Counted from the stretch's first letter, positions 17,137 through 25,810 are shown. The stretch is 64,000 nt of DNA from G963665495 sp963677785 (GCA_963677785.2 CAXXDH010000002.1:558001-622000); one strand, 5' to 3'. Notes: generated from the sequence alone by a model not told the origin. Numbers and translations are program-made.

Positions 17137-18549
17137 ATGGCCCCACCCCTCACAATGGGGTAAAATTCAAGGAACCTTGAAATCCTTTGAAAAGGAGCCA
17201 TCCCATGAAAAATATTAACATCATCGGAATCGATTTGGCAAAAAACAGCCTGCAGCTTCACGGCGTAGACACCAAAGGCCGCGTCGTCCTGAAGAAGACG
17301 CTCAAACGTGAGAAAGTCGCCAAGTTTTTCGCCAACCTGCCGGTGTGTCTTGTGGGTATGGAGGCGTGCGCGACCTCTGCCTATTGGGCACGTGTGATTG
17401 AATCCTGCGGCCATGAAGTCAGGCGTATTCACCCCAAGTTCGTCAAGCCTTATCTTATAAGCGATAAAAACGACGCTAACGACGCGGCGGCCATCTGCGA
17501 AGCCGTACAGCGGCCACGCATGCGCTTTGTTCCGCATAAAACGCAAAAGCAGACAGACATCCAGGCCATTCACCGCGTACGTGATAATTTTGTTCGAGAT
17601 AGAACTGCTACGATTAATCAAACCCGCGGGTTGCTTGCTGAAAATGGGATCGCAATCAAGCAAGGCGCGTGTAATGCCCGTAAACTTTTGCCTGGGATCA
17701 TAGACGATCGACAAAATCAGCTCTCTGAAGACATGCGCGAACTGCTTGAGGTGCTGTATGAGCATCTCAAGCATCTCGACGTGCAGATCGCCACACAAAA
17801 TACGAAACTTCAAATCATCACCAAGCAAAATGATGACTGCAAGCGCCTCATGCAGATTCCTGGAATCGGGTATCTCACTGCGAGCATATTGCTGACAGTG
17901 ACGGGCAGACCAAAGGACTTTAAAAACGGGCGAGAATTTGCTGCGTCCCTTGGCCTTGTGCCGCGACAATTTTCTACGGGAGGCAAATCGCGCCTTCTCG
18001 GTATCACGAAACGTGGCAACAGCAAGGTCCGAACATTGCTGATTCACGGCGCACGCTCGGTGTTGCGATCTCTGAAAATGGGTCGCAAGCTTTATGGAGA
18101 CGGTCGGGTGACAGCTTGGCTTACAACACTTGTAGAGCGCCGAGGCGATAACCGAGCTTGTGTGGCGTTGGCCAATAAAATGGCGCGAATTGCCTGGAAC
18201 ATGGTGGCATACGGAACCGAATTCAAGGCGGCGTAGCTGATGCCCGCCTGTCACGTCGCTTGCAGCGTGACAGGTGTGGGCAGTCCTCGCAAGCGGCGCG
18301 CCAGGCTCACGAAGGTGGTAACGATCCCCCCCAGAGAGGATGCCAAGAAAAGAGTGATGAGACAAAACGGTCGGACCAGCTCCCGGAAACCCTGGCGAAA
18401 GTCGTGGCTGAACAAGCCGATAACTCGATGAGGAACGGGAGCGCGGATACCCCATCAGGGCGCTGTCTATAAGGCATGCCGCCGGATATACGATTGCATC
18501 CGTCCATTCTTTGTCTCGAACTTTTCTCTTGACTCCGGGGTGGGGCCAT
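17137..18549 (+). mobile_element. IS110-family (IS1111-like) insertion sequence
   Basis: A perfect 13-bp inverted repeat, ATGGCCCCACCCC at 17137-17149 and its complement at 18537-18549, brackets a DEDD transposase and about 300 nt of 3' non-coding DNA. IS110 elements of the IS1111 group carry short subterminal inverted repeats of this kind; the true ends may lie a few bases outside. No target duplication is expected for the family. The element abuts the decayed IS4-type element on its right. Confidence 0.8.
17205..18236 (+). CDS. IS110/IS1111-family transposase
   Basis: 343 residues. The N-terminal DEDD nuclease domain shows GIDLAKNS (first Asp), GMEA (Glu) and DKNDANDA (Asp pair). The C-terminal Transposase_20 domain shows IPGIGYLTASILL and the serine-bearing STGGKSRLLGITKRGN. 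It recombines the element through a circular intermediate. The start is ATG 17205, with AAAGGAG nine bases upstream. The frame is intact, so the element may still be active. Confidence 0.93.
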   Translation: MKNINIIGIDLAKNSLQLHGVDTKGRVVLKKTLKREKVAKFFANLPVCLVGMEACATSAYWARVIESCGHEVRRIHPKFVKPYLISDKNDANDAAAICEAVQRPRMRFVPHKTQKQTDIQAIHRVRDNFVRDRTATINQTRGLLAENGIAIKQGACNARKLLPGIIDDRQNQLSEDMRELLEVLYEHLKHLDVQIATQNTKLQIITKQNDDCKRLMQIPGIGYLTASILLTVTGRPKDFKNGREFAASLGLVPRQFSTGGKSRLLGITKRGNSKVRTLLIHGARSVLRSLKMGRKLYGDGRVTAWLTTLVERRGDNRACVALANKMARIAWNMVAYGTEFKAA

Positions 18550-18563
18550 ATACGACTTTCGGG

Positions 18564-18586
18564 GTTGCTCCATCATTCAGAGCAAC
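18564..18586. repeat. Short hairpin between the two insertion sequences
   Basis: GTTGCTC (18564-18570) and GAGCAAC (18580-18586) form a perfect 7-bp inverted repeat with a 9-nt loop, just outside the IS110 right end and before the IS4-type remnant. It may mark an element boundary. Confidence 0.4.
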
Positions 18587-18615
18587 AGTCGAAACTTTGA
18601 AATAATTGAACTTTT

Positions 18616-20054
18616 TTGTTGATAGGTCCTTACAACCTTATTATTCTGTTGTTACCACACAATAGAAAGAAAAGGAGAAGGACCCAAATACAAAATATCC
18701 TGAGCCATCATGAATTTCAAGACAATGAGCAGCATGTTGCTACGAGAATCGACTGCTTTTTCAAGCAATTTGCGATTGCAGACCTCGCCCGACGCTGCGG
18801 AATCAGCAAAGCAAAGGGGGCTCCAGCAGTTGCTCTGCTCTTTTGTCTTTTTTCGCTCTCTTTCCACCAACTCAATCTCTACAGGTACTTTCAGAAAGAT
18901 AACACCGGGTTCGGAAAAGATGCCGTCTACGATTTCATGCGTTCCAGCAGATTCAGTTGGAGACGTTTTTTGCTTCAAGTGGCGGCTCGTGTTTGCTCAA
19001 CGCTCCAGGAACTTACTTCAGAGGAACGCGAAACCGTGTTGATCCTCGATGACTCTACAATACACAGGCCGCGAGCAAAAAAAGTAGAGCTTCTCGCCAA
19101 GGTTTTCGACCATACCGAGAGTCGCTTTCTCAAAGGCTTCCGACTCCTCAGCCTGTGCTGGTCCGACGGTGGACTTCGTCTTGCTGTCTTCCACTACGGA
19201 GAAAAACCGCTATCAGAACGCCACAAAACAGATCGACGCCAGAACCTGCGGGGCGAAACGACGCAAAGAGGCAGTCAGCAAGTCTACGGATTTGATAGAG
19301 CCCATGCTCAAACGAGCTCTCGCTTCCGGAGTCAGGGCCAAGTATCTCCTTATGGATAGCTGGTTCGGAATGCCCGCGATCATCAGCAAAGCTCGCACCC
19401 ATCTGCCCGTGATCTGTATGATCAAGCGTACGCCCAAAATCCACTACGAATTCGAGGGGCAACGCTTGAGCGTTGACGCCATTTACAAGCGATTTCGCAA
19501 ACGTCCTGGACGGGCCAAGGTCTTGTGCAGTGCGCTTGTTACCATGAACGACGGCGAAATGGCTCGAATCGTTTTCGTTCGAAATAAGCATAAAAAAGAC
19601 TGGCTGGTGCTTCTTTCCACGAATACGAAACTTCCTGAGTGCCGATGTTGTACGCATTTACGGCAAACGCTGGGATATCGAGGTATTCTTCCGTACGGCC
19701 AAGCAGCACTTAGACCTGGAAACAGGATGCCAGGCCAGGGATTTCGACGCTCTCATTGCCCATACGACCATTGTCATGCTTCGCTACCTTTTTTTCGCTC
19801 TGGAGCAGCGCCGTCACGACGATCCGCGTACACTTGGTCTGCTTTTCCATGCTTGCTGCGACGAAGTCCGCGATCTCGAATATCTGGAGGCGCTACAGCG
19901 GATTCTGACGCTGGCAATGCTAAAACTGCAAGAAAACAAGCATGTTGCTGAGGAAATGTGTCAAGCGATCATGGGCGAAATACTGCACCAGGCATTCTAT
20001 ATGTACGGCTTTGGAAGACACTATTGTCAAATATCAAAGAGAATTGAGTGTTGA
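18616..20054 (+). pseudogene. IS4-family transposase, frameshifted
   Basis: Three reading frames together make one DDE transposase. Frame 1 holds the N-terminus and first catalytic Asp (LILDDSTIHR). At about 19167 a probable small deletion after CWSDGG moves to the next frame (VDFVLLSS), which contains the second Asp (LLMDSWFGMPA). Near 19640 one extra base shifts to the third frame, with the Y-x2-R-x3-E-x6-K signature (YGKRWDIEVFFRTAK). A good ribosome site (AAAGGAG, 18671-18677) is followed in frame by ATA at 18688, where a start codon would be expected. The element is dead. Its terminal repeats were not delimited with confidence. Confidence 0.85.
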
Positions 20055-20057
20055 TGC

Positions 20058-20282
20058 TCAACTCAGAAAGCCGAGTTTTATAATACAATGTTTACCTTGC
20101 CCAAGGTAGTGCATCGCACCGGCAATAACCATCTGAACAGCCGTATGATTCGCATCAATTGTATTTCCGGCAAAAGAACCAGTGTCCAGCGTAAGATATT
20201 CCACTTCTTTACCAGCGCTTACTGGTTCAATATCCTTGGAATTTGTGGTTATTGTAAAACTATTTATTTCTTCTCCAACCAT
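20058..20282 (-). CDS. Unknown small protein, possibly 3'-truncated at the insertion-sequence edge
   Basis: 74 residues from ATG 20282 with no recognised family. The sequence is Thr/Ser-rich (NSFTITTNSKDIEP), with a hydrophobic stretch (AVQMVIAGAMHYL) near the C-terminus. Its stop falls right beside the end of the decayed IS4-type element, so the natural C-terminus may have been lost. It overlaps the next upstream gene by about 23 nt, suggesting the two form an operon. The region is clearly more AT-rich than its surroundings. Confidence 0.4.
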   Translation of the reverse strand: MVGEEINSFTITTNSKDIEPVSAGKEVEYLTLDTGSFAGNTIDANHTAVQMVIAGAMHYLGQGKHCIIKLGFLS

Positions 20283-20889
20283 GATTGTCCTCCAGTGTTA
20301 TTTCGCTATTGGTTCTTACTTTTAACAGGGAAATAAACTCATCTTTATTAGCTACATTTGTAAATAGAAATCTACGTTTATTATATGAGATGCCTAAAAT
20401 ATAGCGATTGCCAAATGAAATAAATCCCAAACTGTAAAAGTCCATATTTTTATCATTTATAAGAAGTATCCAACGAAATTTTGATGTTACACACTTGACA
20501 AATACTATATCGTTATTGACGATAAGATCACCTACAAAATAGTCCCACACTATCATTAGCAATGAAAAAAATAGTATTATTAATACAATAATATATTTTA
20601 TTGCTTTTTCATCTGGAAGATGTCGATTATGAAGAGAAGCAAGTAAGAATGCACAAACAAAAAAACATACATAATCAATTAAAAAGGCAATTTTCTTTCT
20701 CTTAATCCTGAAATCAAATTTAGAATTCAACGCTATACCGTTGTTTCTAAAAAATTGCAGGGTATTTTCCCTGTTTTTTTCACTTTTTGAATACAGATAT
20801 GCAGGCAAAATAATAACAATATTCAATGCGACAAAATAGAAGGCAAACAATACACCAAAAGAACAAGAGGAACATTGAAGCACTTCCAT
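20260..20889 (-). CDS. Unknown membrane protein in an AT-rich patch
   Basis: 209 residues from ATG 20889, with three or four predicted membrane helices (FGVLFAFYFVALNIVIILPAY near residue 10; IDYVCFFVCAFLLAS near 72; YIIVLIILFFSLLMIVWDYF near 100) and a soluble C-terminal domain of about 80 residues. AAGGAG sits almost against the ATG, so the GTG two codons downstream (20883) is an alternative start. Lys/Asn/Ile-rich codon use unlike the neighbours indicates horizontal acquisition. No family is recognised; phage, defence or immunity roles are possible but unsupported. Confidence 0.55.
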   Translation of the reverse strand: MEVLQCSSCSFGVLFAFYFVALNIVIILPAYLYSKSEKNRENTLQFFRNNGIALNSKFDFRIKRKKIAFLIDYVCFFVCAFLLASLHNRHLPDEKAIKYIIVLIILFFSLLMIVWDYFVGDLIVNNDIVFVKCVTSKFRWILLINDKNMDFYSLGFISFGNRYILGISYNKRRFLFTNVANKDEFISLLKVRTNSEITLEDNHGWRRNK

Positions 20890-21219
20890 TCTCCTTACAA
20901 AAACGATTTCAGACGGAATAATTCCGTCGCGTTGTCTCACCCCCTCCCGGATACGATTTACAGCTCTCTACCCGAACTTGGGCTTCCAGCCTGCAATGAA
21001 GCATGCCAAGGGTACGAAAAAACACACTCCCAGTAAGGGCGCCCGACTGGCATCTCTTAATTTTATCCTTATATACAAGCATGTTAAGAATTTACAAATC
21101 ACAACAACTCATCCTCTCTTTTTCAATATCCGGCCAGGATTGCCGCTTTCCCAAACGCCGCCTGAAAGATTTCAAGATGCAAAAAGAATTATTTTTTGAG
21201 AACAGTGAACTTGAGGCGT
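20890..21219. other. Gene-poor stretch, nothing recognised
   Basis: No convincing gene, repeat or RNA was found. The plus-strand frame ending at 21221 (FKMQKELFFENSELEA) could be a gene remnant but has no start or family. Confidence 0.4.
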
Positions 21220-21270
21220 AAAAAAAAGACAGACCAGCAAGCCCGCAGTTCAGGCCGGGTTTTGCTGGTC
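21220..21270 (-). terminator. Intrinsic terminator for the Rrf2 gene
   Basis: GACCAGCAA (21232-21240) pairs with TTGCTGGTC (21262-21270), with an inner CCCG/CGGG pairing. On the minus strand a run of eight T residues follows. Confidence 0.85.
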
Positions 21271-21302
21271 GGAGCAAAAGGGGGAGTCTGAATCAGGTCA
21301 GC

Positions 21303-21740
21303 CTAGCAGCAGGGAAGGCCGAGCATGTCGCACTGTTTGACCTGATTCACCAGATCCTGGAGAGAAATGGCATCCAGCTTGGTGATCATGGATTCAGTGA
21401 CTTCAGTCCAAACCTTGCGGGTGACGCATTCCGAGCTGATGGAGCAGACCGAGGGGTCGTTGACGCACTCCGTCAGTGTCAGATCGCCTTCAAGCAGGCG
21501 AACGATTTCTCCCACAGTGATATTCATAGGTTCGGTCGTCAGCGTGTAACCCCCTTTGGGCCCGCGTTTGCTGCGGACGTATCCTGCTTTTTTCAAAGGC
21601 CGGATGAGTTTTTCCAGATATTTGACCGAAAGTCCGCGCCGTTTGGATATGTCGTCGATACGGACCGGCCCCTGTCCATTGTTGAGTGCGATATCCAAAA
21701 GCATCCGCAATCCGTATCTGCTTCGAGTTGAAAGTTTCAA
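21303..21740 (-). CDS. Rrf2-family iron-sulfur transcription regulator (IscR-like)
   Basis: 145 residues. An N-terminal winged helix (STRSRYGLRMLLDIAL, LSVKYLEKLIRPLKKAGYVRS) is followed by Cys92, Cys99 and Cys105, spaced close to the three cluster-ligand cysteines of IscR. It also ends in CC with another Cys at 137. It likely senses Fe-S status, sulfide or redox state. The start is an unusual TTG at 21740, supported by AGGAGG eight bases upstream. It is divergent from the DsrE-like gene, a plausible target. IscR itself cannot be asserted. Confidence 0.88.
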   Translation of the reverse strand: MKLSTRSRYGLRMLLDIALNNGQGPVRIDDISKRRGLSVKYLEKLIRPLKKAGYVRSKRGPKGGYTLTTEPMNITVGEIVRLLEGDLTLTECVNDPSVCSISSECVTRKVWTEVTESMITKLDAISLQDLVNQVKQCDMLGLPCC

Positions 21741-21928
21741 ATTCCGATCCTCCTGAGGCGGGTTATTTCATAATGTGAATTTGTTTGCAAGATACCTTGT
21801 CAGTAAAAAATATACCAGACCAAAGTGAGATGCCGTTTTGCTTGCTCGTGACTTCGCACATGATTTCATGCTATTAGCAAACCTACACACTGAAAGAAAT
21901 GTTCTATTCTAGTAAAGGAGTGAAATCC

Positions 21929-22273
21929 ATGAAAGTTGTTTTGTTTCCTTTCAATGGCGAACTGATGTGTTTTATTCATGTCTTGCTGAACGCTCTGGAC
22001 ATGAAAGAGCGGGGCTATGACGTGGGCATCGTGATCGAAGGCGCGGCCACGACTCTTGTTCCGAAACTGGCCGACGCGTCGAACCCCATGCATGGCTTGT
22101 ATAAGCAGACCAAGGAAGCAGGCTTGATATTCGGCGCGTGCAAGGCCTGCTCGGCCAAGCTGGGCGTTCTGGAAGCCGTGGAGGCCGAGGGCCTGGCTTT
22201 GCTTGGCGATATGAAGGGACATCCGTCCATGGCCGGATACCTGGAGCAAGACTACCAGGTTATCACCTTCTGA
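21929..22273 (+). CDS. DsrE-family sulfur-relay-like protein
   Basis: 114 residues with the small Rossmann-like DsrE/DsrF fold pattern (MKVVLFPFNGELMCFIHVLLNAL start, GYDVGIVIEG strand-turn). A CxxC motif at Cys71-Cys74 (ACKAC) is a candidate persulfide or metal site. Soluble and probably cytoplasmic. The start is ATG 21929, with AAAGGAG nine bases upstream. It is divergent from the Rrf2 regulator. DsrE-like proteins carry persulfide sulfur or bind small ligands; the exact role here is unknown. Confidence 0.8.
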   Translation: MKVVLFPFNGELMCFIHVLLNALDMKERGYDVGIVIEGAATTLVPKLADASNPMHGLYKQTKEAGLIFGACKACSAKLGVLEAVEAEGLALLGDMKGHPSMAGYLEQDYQVITF

Positions 22274-22300
22274 GCTGTTTTCGCCTGCAGCCTGAACTCA

Positions 22301-22327
22301 GAGCGGAAGGCCGCACGGTTTCCGCTC
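22301..22327. repeat. Hairpin after the DsrE-like gene
   Basis: GAGCGGAA (22301-22308) and TTCCGCTC (22320-22327) form an 8-bp stem with an 11-nt loop. No T-run follows, so it is a doubtful terminator. Confidence 0.4.
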
Positions 22328-22457
22328 CGGGTTCTGGCCGGCCGCGACCAGGAACCTCCGGCTTGTTACGATTTGAGGGCAATTCCGGTGGACGTGTCCG
22401 GTGCTCTTGAAAAGCAGGCCCGCAGACTGTAGAATGGAGTCCGGGAGTACGAAAAGC

Positions 22458-23042
22458 ATGGCGCAGAAATCCCAGTTGTATACAAATAAAATGATTCTGG
22501 AGTTGCTCCAGAGGATGCCGGTCTTCAACATGTTCTCGCAGGATGAGATTCGGACCATGCTCTACAGCGGTGAGCTGGTCCGTATCGAACGTTTCGCCCC
22601 CGGCGAAACCATCATCGAAGAGGGCTCATACGGCAAATGGGTATACATCCTCATCCGTGGGGCAATCCGCGTGGTCAAGCATGGTGCGGAACTCTGCACG
22701 CTGTCCAAGCTTGGCGAGGTCATTGGAGAAATTGGCGCCGTCAACGACACCATCCGTTCGGCCAGCGTGGAAACCGTCAAGGATTCGGTCTTCATCTCCA
22801 TCAATCTTGCGGCCATCGAACATCTTCCTGGCGCCAACAAAGGCGATTATCTCACCAAAATCCAGGAATTCTTCATGCCTATCATTGAAAACAGGCTGCA
22901 GATGACTCTGGAAGTGACAGAGATTTTGGAAGAGATTCAAAAGAAAAAGGCCGAGTTGGCCAAGTTGGAAATACGCCTCAAGGAGCTGGGCGTTTCCGAA
23001 GAAAAATCCGTCCTTGAGCTTATTTTGCGCGGTGCCGTCTAA
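22458..23042 (+). CDS. Cyclic nucleotide-binding-domain protein without DNA-binding domain
   Basis: 194 residues from ATG 22458 (GGGAG upstream); an earlier in-frame ATG at 22434 lacks a ribosome site. Residues about 15-135 form a CRP-type cNMP-binding barrel (PVFNMFSQDEIRTML, FAPGETIIEEGSYG, VIGEIGAVND). The phosphate-binding cassette arginine is not evident, so the ligand is uncertain. The C-terminus is a coiled-coil-like helix (EEIQKKKAELAKLEIRLKEL), not a helix-turn-helix. It probably acts by protein contact. It sits downstream of the DsrE-like gene but with a 185-nt gap. Confidence 0.8.
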   Translation: MAQKSQLYTNKMILELLQRMPVFNMFSQDEIRTMLYSGELVRIERFAPGETIIEEGSYGKWVYILIRGAIRVVKHGAELCTLSKLGEVIGEIGAVNDTIRSASVETVKDSVFISINLAAIEHLPGANKGDYLTKIQEFFMPIIENRLQMTLEVTEILEEIQKKKAELAKLEIRLKELGVSEEKSVLELILRGAV

Positions 23043-23192
23043 GTCAGCGCCAAATTTTCGTCTTGCCGTTTCATAAAAAGCGCTTCTCTTATTCTCATTT
23101 TACACCCGGCCCAGCCTGAATTTTTTTTGCTCCGGCGTACATCATTGCTGTTGATATTGTTGGTAATCAGCTGAAGGCCGTCGCGCGTATTC

Positions 23193-23233
23193 TTGACAGC
23201 ATTGAGTTGTTTTTTTTAATACAAACGTATTAA
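23193..23233 (+). promoter_or_regulatory. Predicted promoter with TetR-type operator
   Basis: TTGACA (23193-23198) and TTTAAT (23215-23220) are 16 nt apart. The -10 box overlaps the perfect inverted repeat TTAATAC-N4-GTATTAA (23216-23233), which ends eight bases before the TetR start codon. This is the expected layout for autorepression. Confidence 0.65.
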
Positions 23234-23241
23234 ACAAACAA

Positions 23242-23946
23242 ATGAACAAAACACTGGTAGGCAGGCAACTCGGGATGGAAATTATGGAACCAGCAGGCAC
23301 AAAGGATAAAATATTTATGGCGGCTGTGGCGTTGTTCGCTGAAAAAGGGTTTTCCGCCACCACGGTCCGGGACATTTGCCGCCGGGCGGAAGGGGCAAAC
23401 CTGAATGCCGTCAATTATTATTTTGGAGGCAAAAGGCCGCTCTATAACATCATACTGGAAGCAGTGGCCGCCGAGGGCGGAAAACGTATGCAGGCTGCCA
23501 AAAAGCAGATGGATCAGTTGCGAACACCGGAGGAAAAAATGCGGCGTTTTATTCTGGGATACATGCGTATGCTGTATGATGGTGGGGAATTCAGCGAACA
23601 GCTGTGCCGTATTTATATCCGCGAACTGGCGGATCCGTCGCCTTTTTTCCTGGAAACCGTCCAACGCCACACAGTGCCCCAAACCCATGAAATTATGGGG
23701 CTCGTACGGGAGTTGCTGTACGAGGGGGCTTCCGACGAACTGGTCAGGAACTGCTTGTCGCTGATCGTCGGGCAAATCACCTATTACTCCTTTTCCTGGC
23801 CTGTGTATTCGCGTGTTCATCCGGAACAACCGAGGATGGATTTTGTTTGGGACAAGTTGGCTGAAACCATTTACGTCTTTTCATTGGCGGGTATGCGGGC
23901 GCTCAGCGCCAGGGAGCAAAACACAGATGAAAACAGCGACAACTAG
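23242..23946 (+). CDS. TetR-family repressor (CecR/DUF1956-like)
   Basis: 234 residues. The N-terminal helix-turn-helix (GFSATTVRDICRRAEGANLNAVNYYFGGK, about 37-64) is followed by an all-helical ligand domain resembling the DUF1956 type of CecR/YbiH. The start is ATG 23242; in-frame ATGs at 23275 and 23284 are possible. A perfect palindrome overlapping the -10 box lies just upstream. The stop overlaps the acyltransferase start by 20 nt, so the pair is one operon and the regulator probably controls it. Confidence 0.88.
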   Translation: MNKTLVGRQLGMEIMEPAGTKDKIFMAAVALFAEKGFSATTVRDICRRAEGANLNAVNYYFGGKRPLYNIILEAVAAEGGKRMQAAKKQMDQLRTPEEKMRRFILGYMRMLYDGGEFSEQLCRIYIRELADPSPFFLETVQRHTVPQTHEIMGLVRELLYEGASDELVRNCLSLIVGQITYYSFSWPVYSRVHPEQPRMDFVWDKLAETIYVFSLAGMRALSAREQNTDENSDN

Positions 23947-25162
23947 CAGTACGCATGCACAGATTCCTTTCTGGAGCCGGATCAGATACCTGGTCGTTTT
24001 ATGTGTGGTGGTGCATCACGGCGCCTGCGCTTACTCAAAATACGTTCCCTGGTGGTACGCCAACAGCGGGCAGACCGCCCCTTTGTTCGATCTGGCGGTG
24101 GCGACTTTCGATATGTTCATCATGCCTGTGCTGTATTTTGTTTCCGGTTACTTTGCCTTGCCTTCATTGCACCGCCACGGCCCTGCTGGATTTCTGCGTA
24201 TCAAGATACGGCGCCTGTTTTTGCCGATGGTGTTTCTGACAGTGTTTTATGTGCCGATCATCAGCTATATCAGCAGTATCGCCTGGGGGCGCAACGCATC
24301 CGGCGGATTTTATTCCTATTGGCAGCATATGGTTTCGAGCGTGGCTCCGGTATGCTGGCGCGTTTGGGATTCCGTGGAAAGTACGAGGCCGTATCTCGAT
24401 GATATGTCGCCCAATTATTTGTGGTATCTGACGCTGTTGTTTCTGATCATGCTGCTTTTTCTGGCAAAAGAACTGCTCACCGGCCGAACCACTGAAGAAA
24501 GCGTTGCCCGGACTTCGCAGAGCGGCCGGCGTATGCTGGTGGTGGTAGCGGCGAGTGGTGTGTTGATCTCCTTGTCCATGGCGGCCATCTGCATGGTCAT
24601 TCCAAGATACACGTGGGTTCAGGCATCGAGCTTTCTGGTTTTTCAGCCCATTCGCGTGCCTTTGTACGCGGGGATGTTTTTTCTGGGTGTCTATGCCTGC
24701 AGGCATGACTGGTTTGTCCGCCGGACGCTGCCCGGCCCGCTCTGGATGTGGATACTTGGGCTTGTCATTTCCGAATTGGCGTTTCTGAATGGGCACAATG
24801 TGGCGATTTCAAGCCCCTACGGCGAGACACTGTTGTGGGCGGCAGAGCGTACGGCCTTTGCTTTGTGCATGACTGCGGTGCTGACGACCCTGGGATTTCG
24901 CTATTGGAAACACTCGTCCGGACTCCACACCTTGCTGGGGAAAAGTTCCTATGATTTGTATCTGCTTCATCTGCCACTTATGGTCGCGATACAGTTCGCG
25001 CTACGGACCGTGGAGCTGTCTGTTTATCTGAAATTCGCTTTGGGAGTGTCGTTGACCACGGTTCTGTGCATAGGCGCGAGCCTGGCAACGCAAAATCGGA
25101 CGTCATGGGTCAAGGCGGCGGGGATGCTTGTGGTGTTTACGCTGGTTTGCCTTTTGGGCTAA
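23927..25162 (+). CDS. Membrane acyltransferase (acyltransferase 3 family)
   Basis: 411 residues with about ten membrane helices. The family signature R-Y-L-V-V-L-x-V-V-V-H-H lies near residues 20-31, with a catalytic-type His in VHHGA. FVSGYFALP follows and LYLLHLPLM lies near the C-terminus. Members transfer acyl groups to sugars, lipids or antibiotics at the inner membrane. The start is ATG 23927, inside the end of the TetR gene. The substrate cannot be inferred. Confidence 0.82.
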   Translation: MKTATTSSTHAQIPFWSRIRYLVVLCVVVHHGACAYSKYVPWWYANSGQTAPLFDLAVATFDMFIMPVLYFVSGYFALPSLHRHGPAGFLRIKIRRLFLPMVFLTVFYVPIISYISSIAWGRNASGGFYSYWQHMVSSVAPVCWRVWDSVESTRPYLDDMSPNYLWYLTLLFLIMLLFLAKELLTGRTTEESVARTSQSGRRMLVVVAASGVLISLSMAAICMVIPRYTWVQASSFLVFQPIRVPLYAGMFFLGVYACRHDWFVRRTLPGPLWMWILGLVISELAFLNGHNVAISSPYGETLLWAAERTAFALCMTAVLTTLGFRYWKHSSGLHTLLGKSSYDLYLLHLPLMVAIQFALRTVELSVYLKFALGVSLTTVLCIGASLATQNRTSWVKAAGMLVVFTLVCLLG

Positions 25163-25171
25163 GCGGCAGGG

Positions 25172-25240
25172 GAGGAAAATAAAAGCCGCCGCACCTGGCG
25201 GAACACGCTGAGCTTTGGGAAGCCGTGCCAGGTGCGGCGG
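25172..25240 (-). terminator. Long-stem terminator after pncA
   Basis: A perfect 14-bp stem (25186-25199 with 25227-25240) with a 27-nt loop. On the minus strand it is followed by CTTTTATTTT. It ends the cysK-cysE-pncB-pncA transcript and separates it from the convergent acyltransferase gene. Confidence 0.75.
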
Positions 25241-25252
25241 AAAATGTACGTG

Positions 25253-25792
25253 TTACAGATGCAGGTCCTTGCAGGTGACGAATTCCACTCCCGCAACCCG
25301 CATACGCTCCAGAGAGCGGTCTATGTCGCCGGGTTGCATATCAACTCCGGCTATGGCTTCTTCCACGACCTGTACCTCCAGGCCGCGCTCCCGTGCAGAG
25401 AGCGCCGCATGCAATACGCAGTATTCCGTTGCCGTGCCCACCATGATCAATTGGGTCACGCCGAGCGTATTGATGAGTTCAATCGCTTTGTCCGCACTGA
25501 AGAAATCCAGCGAATCTTTCAAAACAATATGATCGTCAGGGGCGGGCTCCAGTTCGTCGATGATCTGCGCGCCCCAGGTCCCGGCGATGCAGTGCGGGGG
25601 CCAGGCTTCGAATTCCTTGCTGTCTTCCGGGTGCGCGTCGCAGTTGTAGATGACCGGAATTCCGGCATCTTTGCAAGCTTTGCGGATGGTGACGATGGGG
25701 TCCACAACATCCTGGGCGCGCTCGAAAAACAGCTTTCCTTTCGGGTTGATGAAGTCGTTCAACATATCGACAATGAGAAGTGCTTTGCTCAT
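25253..25792 (-). CDS. pncA: Nicotinamidase (isochorismatase-like hydrolase)
   Basis: 179 residues. The catalytic triad is Asp9 (IVDMLNDF), Lys92 (LKDSLDFF) and Cys125 (TATEYCVLHA), and likely metal ligands are Asp52, His54 and His67. It hydrolyses nicotinamide to nicotinate. GGAG precedes ATG 25792. It lies 18 nt after pncB, the enzyme that uses its product, as the last gene of a four-gene operon. Length and motifs fit PncA better than other isochorismatases. Confidence 0.9.
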   Translation of the reverse strand: MSKALLIVDMLNDFINPKGKLFFERAQDVVDPIVTIRKACKDAGIPVIYNCDAHPEDSKEFEAWPPHCIAGTWGAQIIDELEPAPDDHIVLKDSLDFFSADKAIELINTLGVTQLIMVGTATEYCVLHAALSARERGLEVQVVEEAIAGVDMQPGDIDRSLERMRVAGVEFVTCKDLHL

Positions 25793-25810
25793 GAGGTTCT
25801 CCAGTGGGTA

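Noticed and set aside
17010..18455. Long minus-strand open frame across IS110
   Set aside because: It is antisense to the transposase over most of its length. Only its end (17010-17131) is outside the element and protein-like; this may be a remnant of a gene cut by the insertion, but no family is recognised.
21003..21221. Plus-strand frame of 72 codons before the Rrf2 terminator
   Set aside because: No ribosome site, no family and no conserved pattern; it could at most be a remnant.
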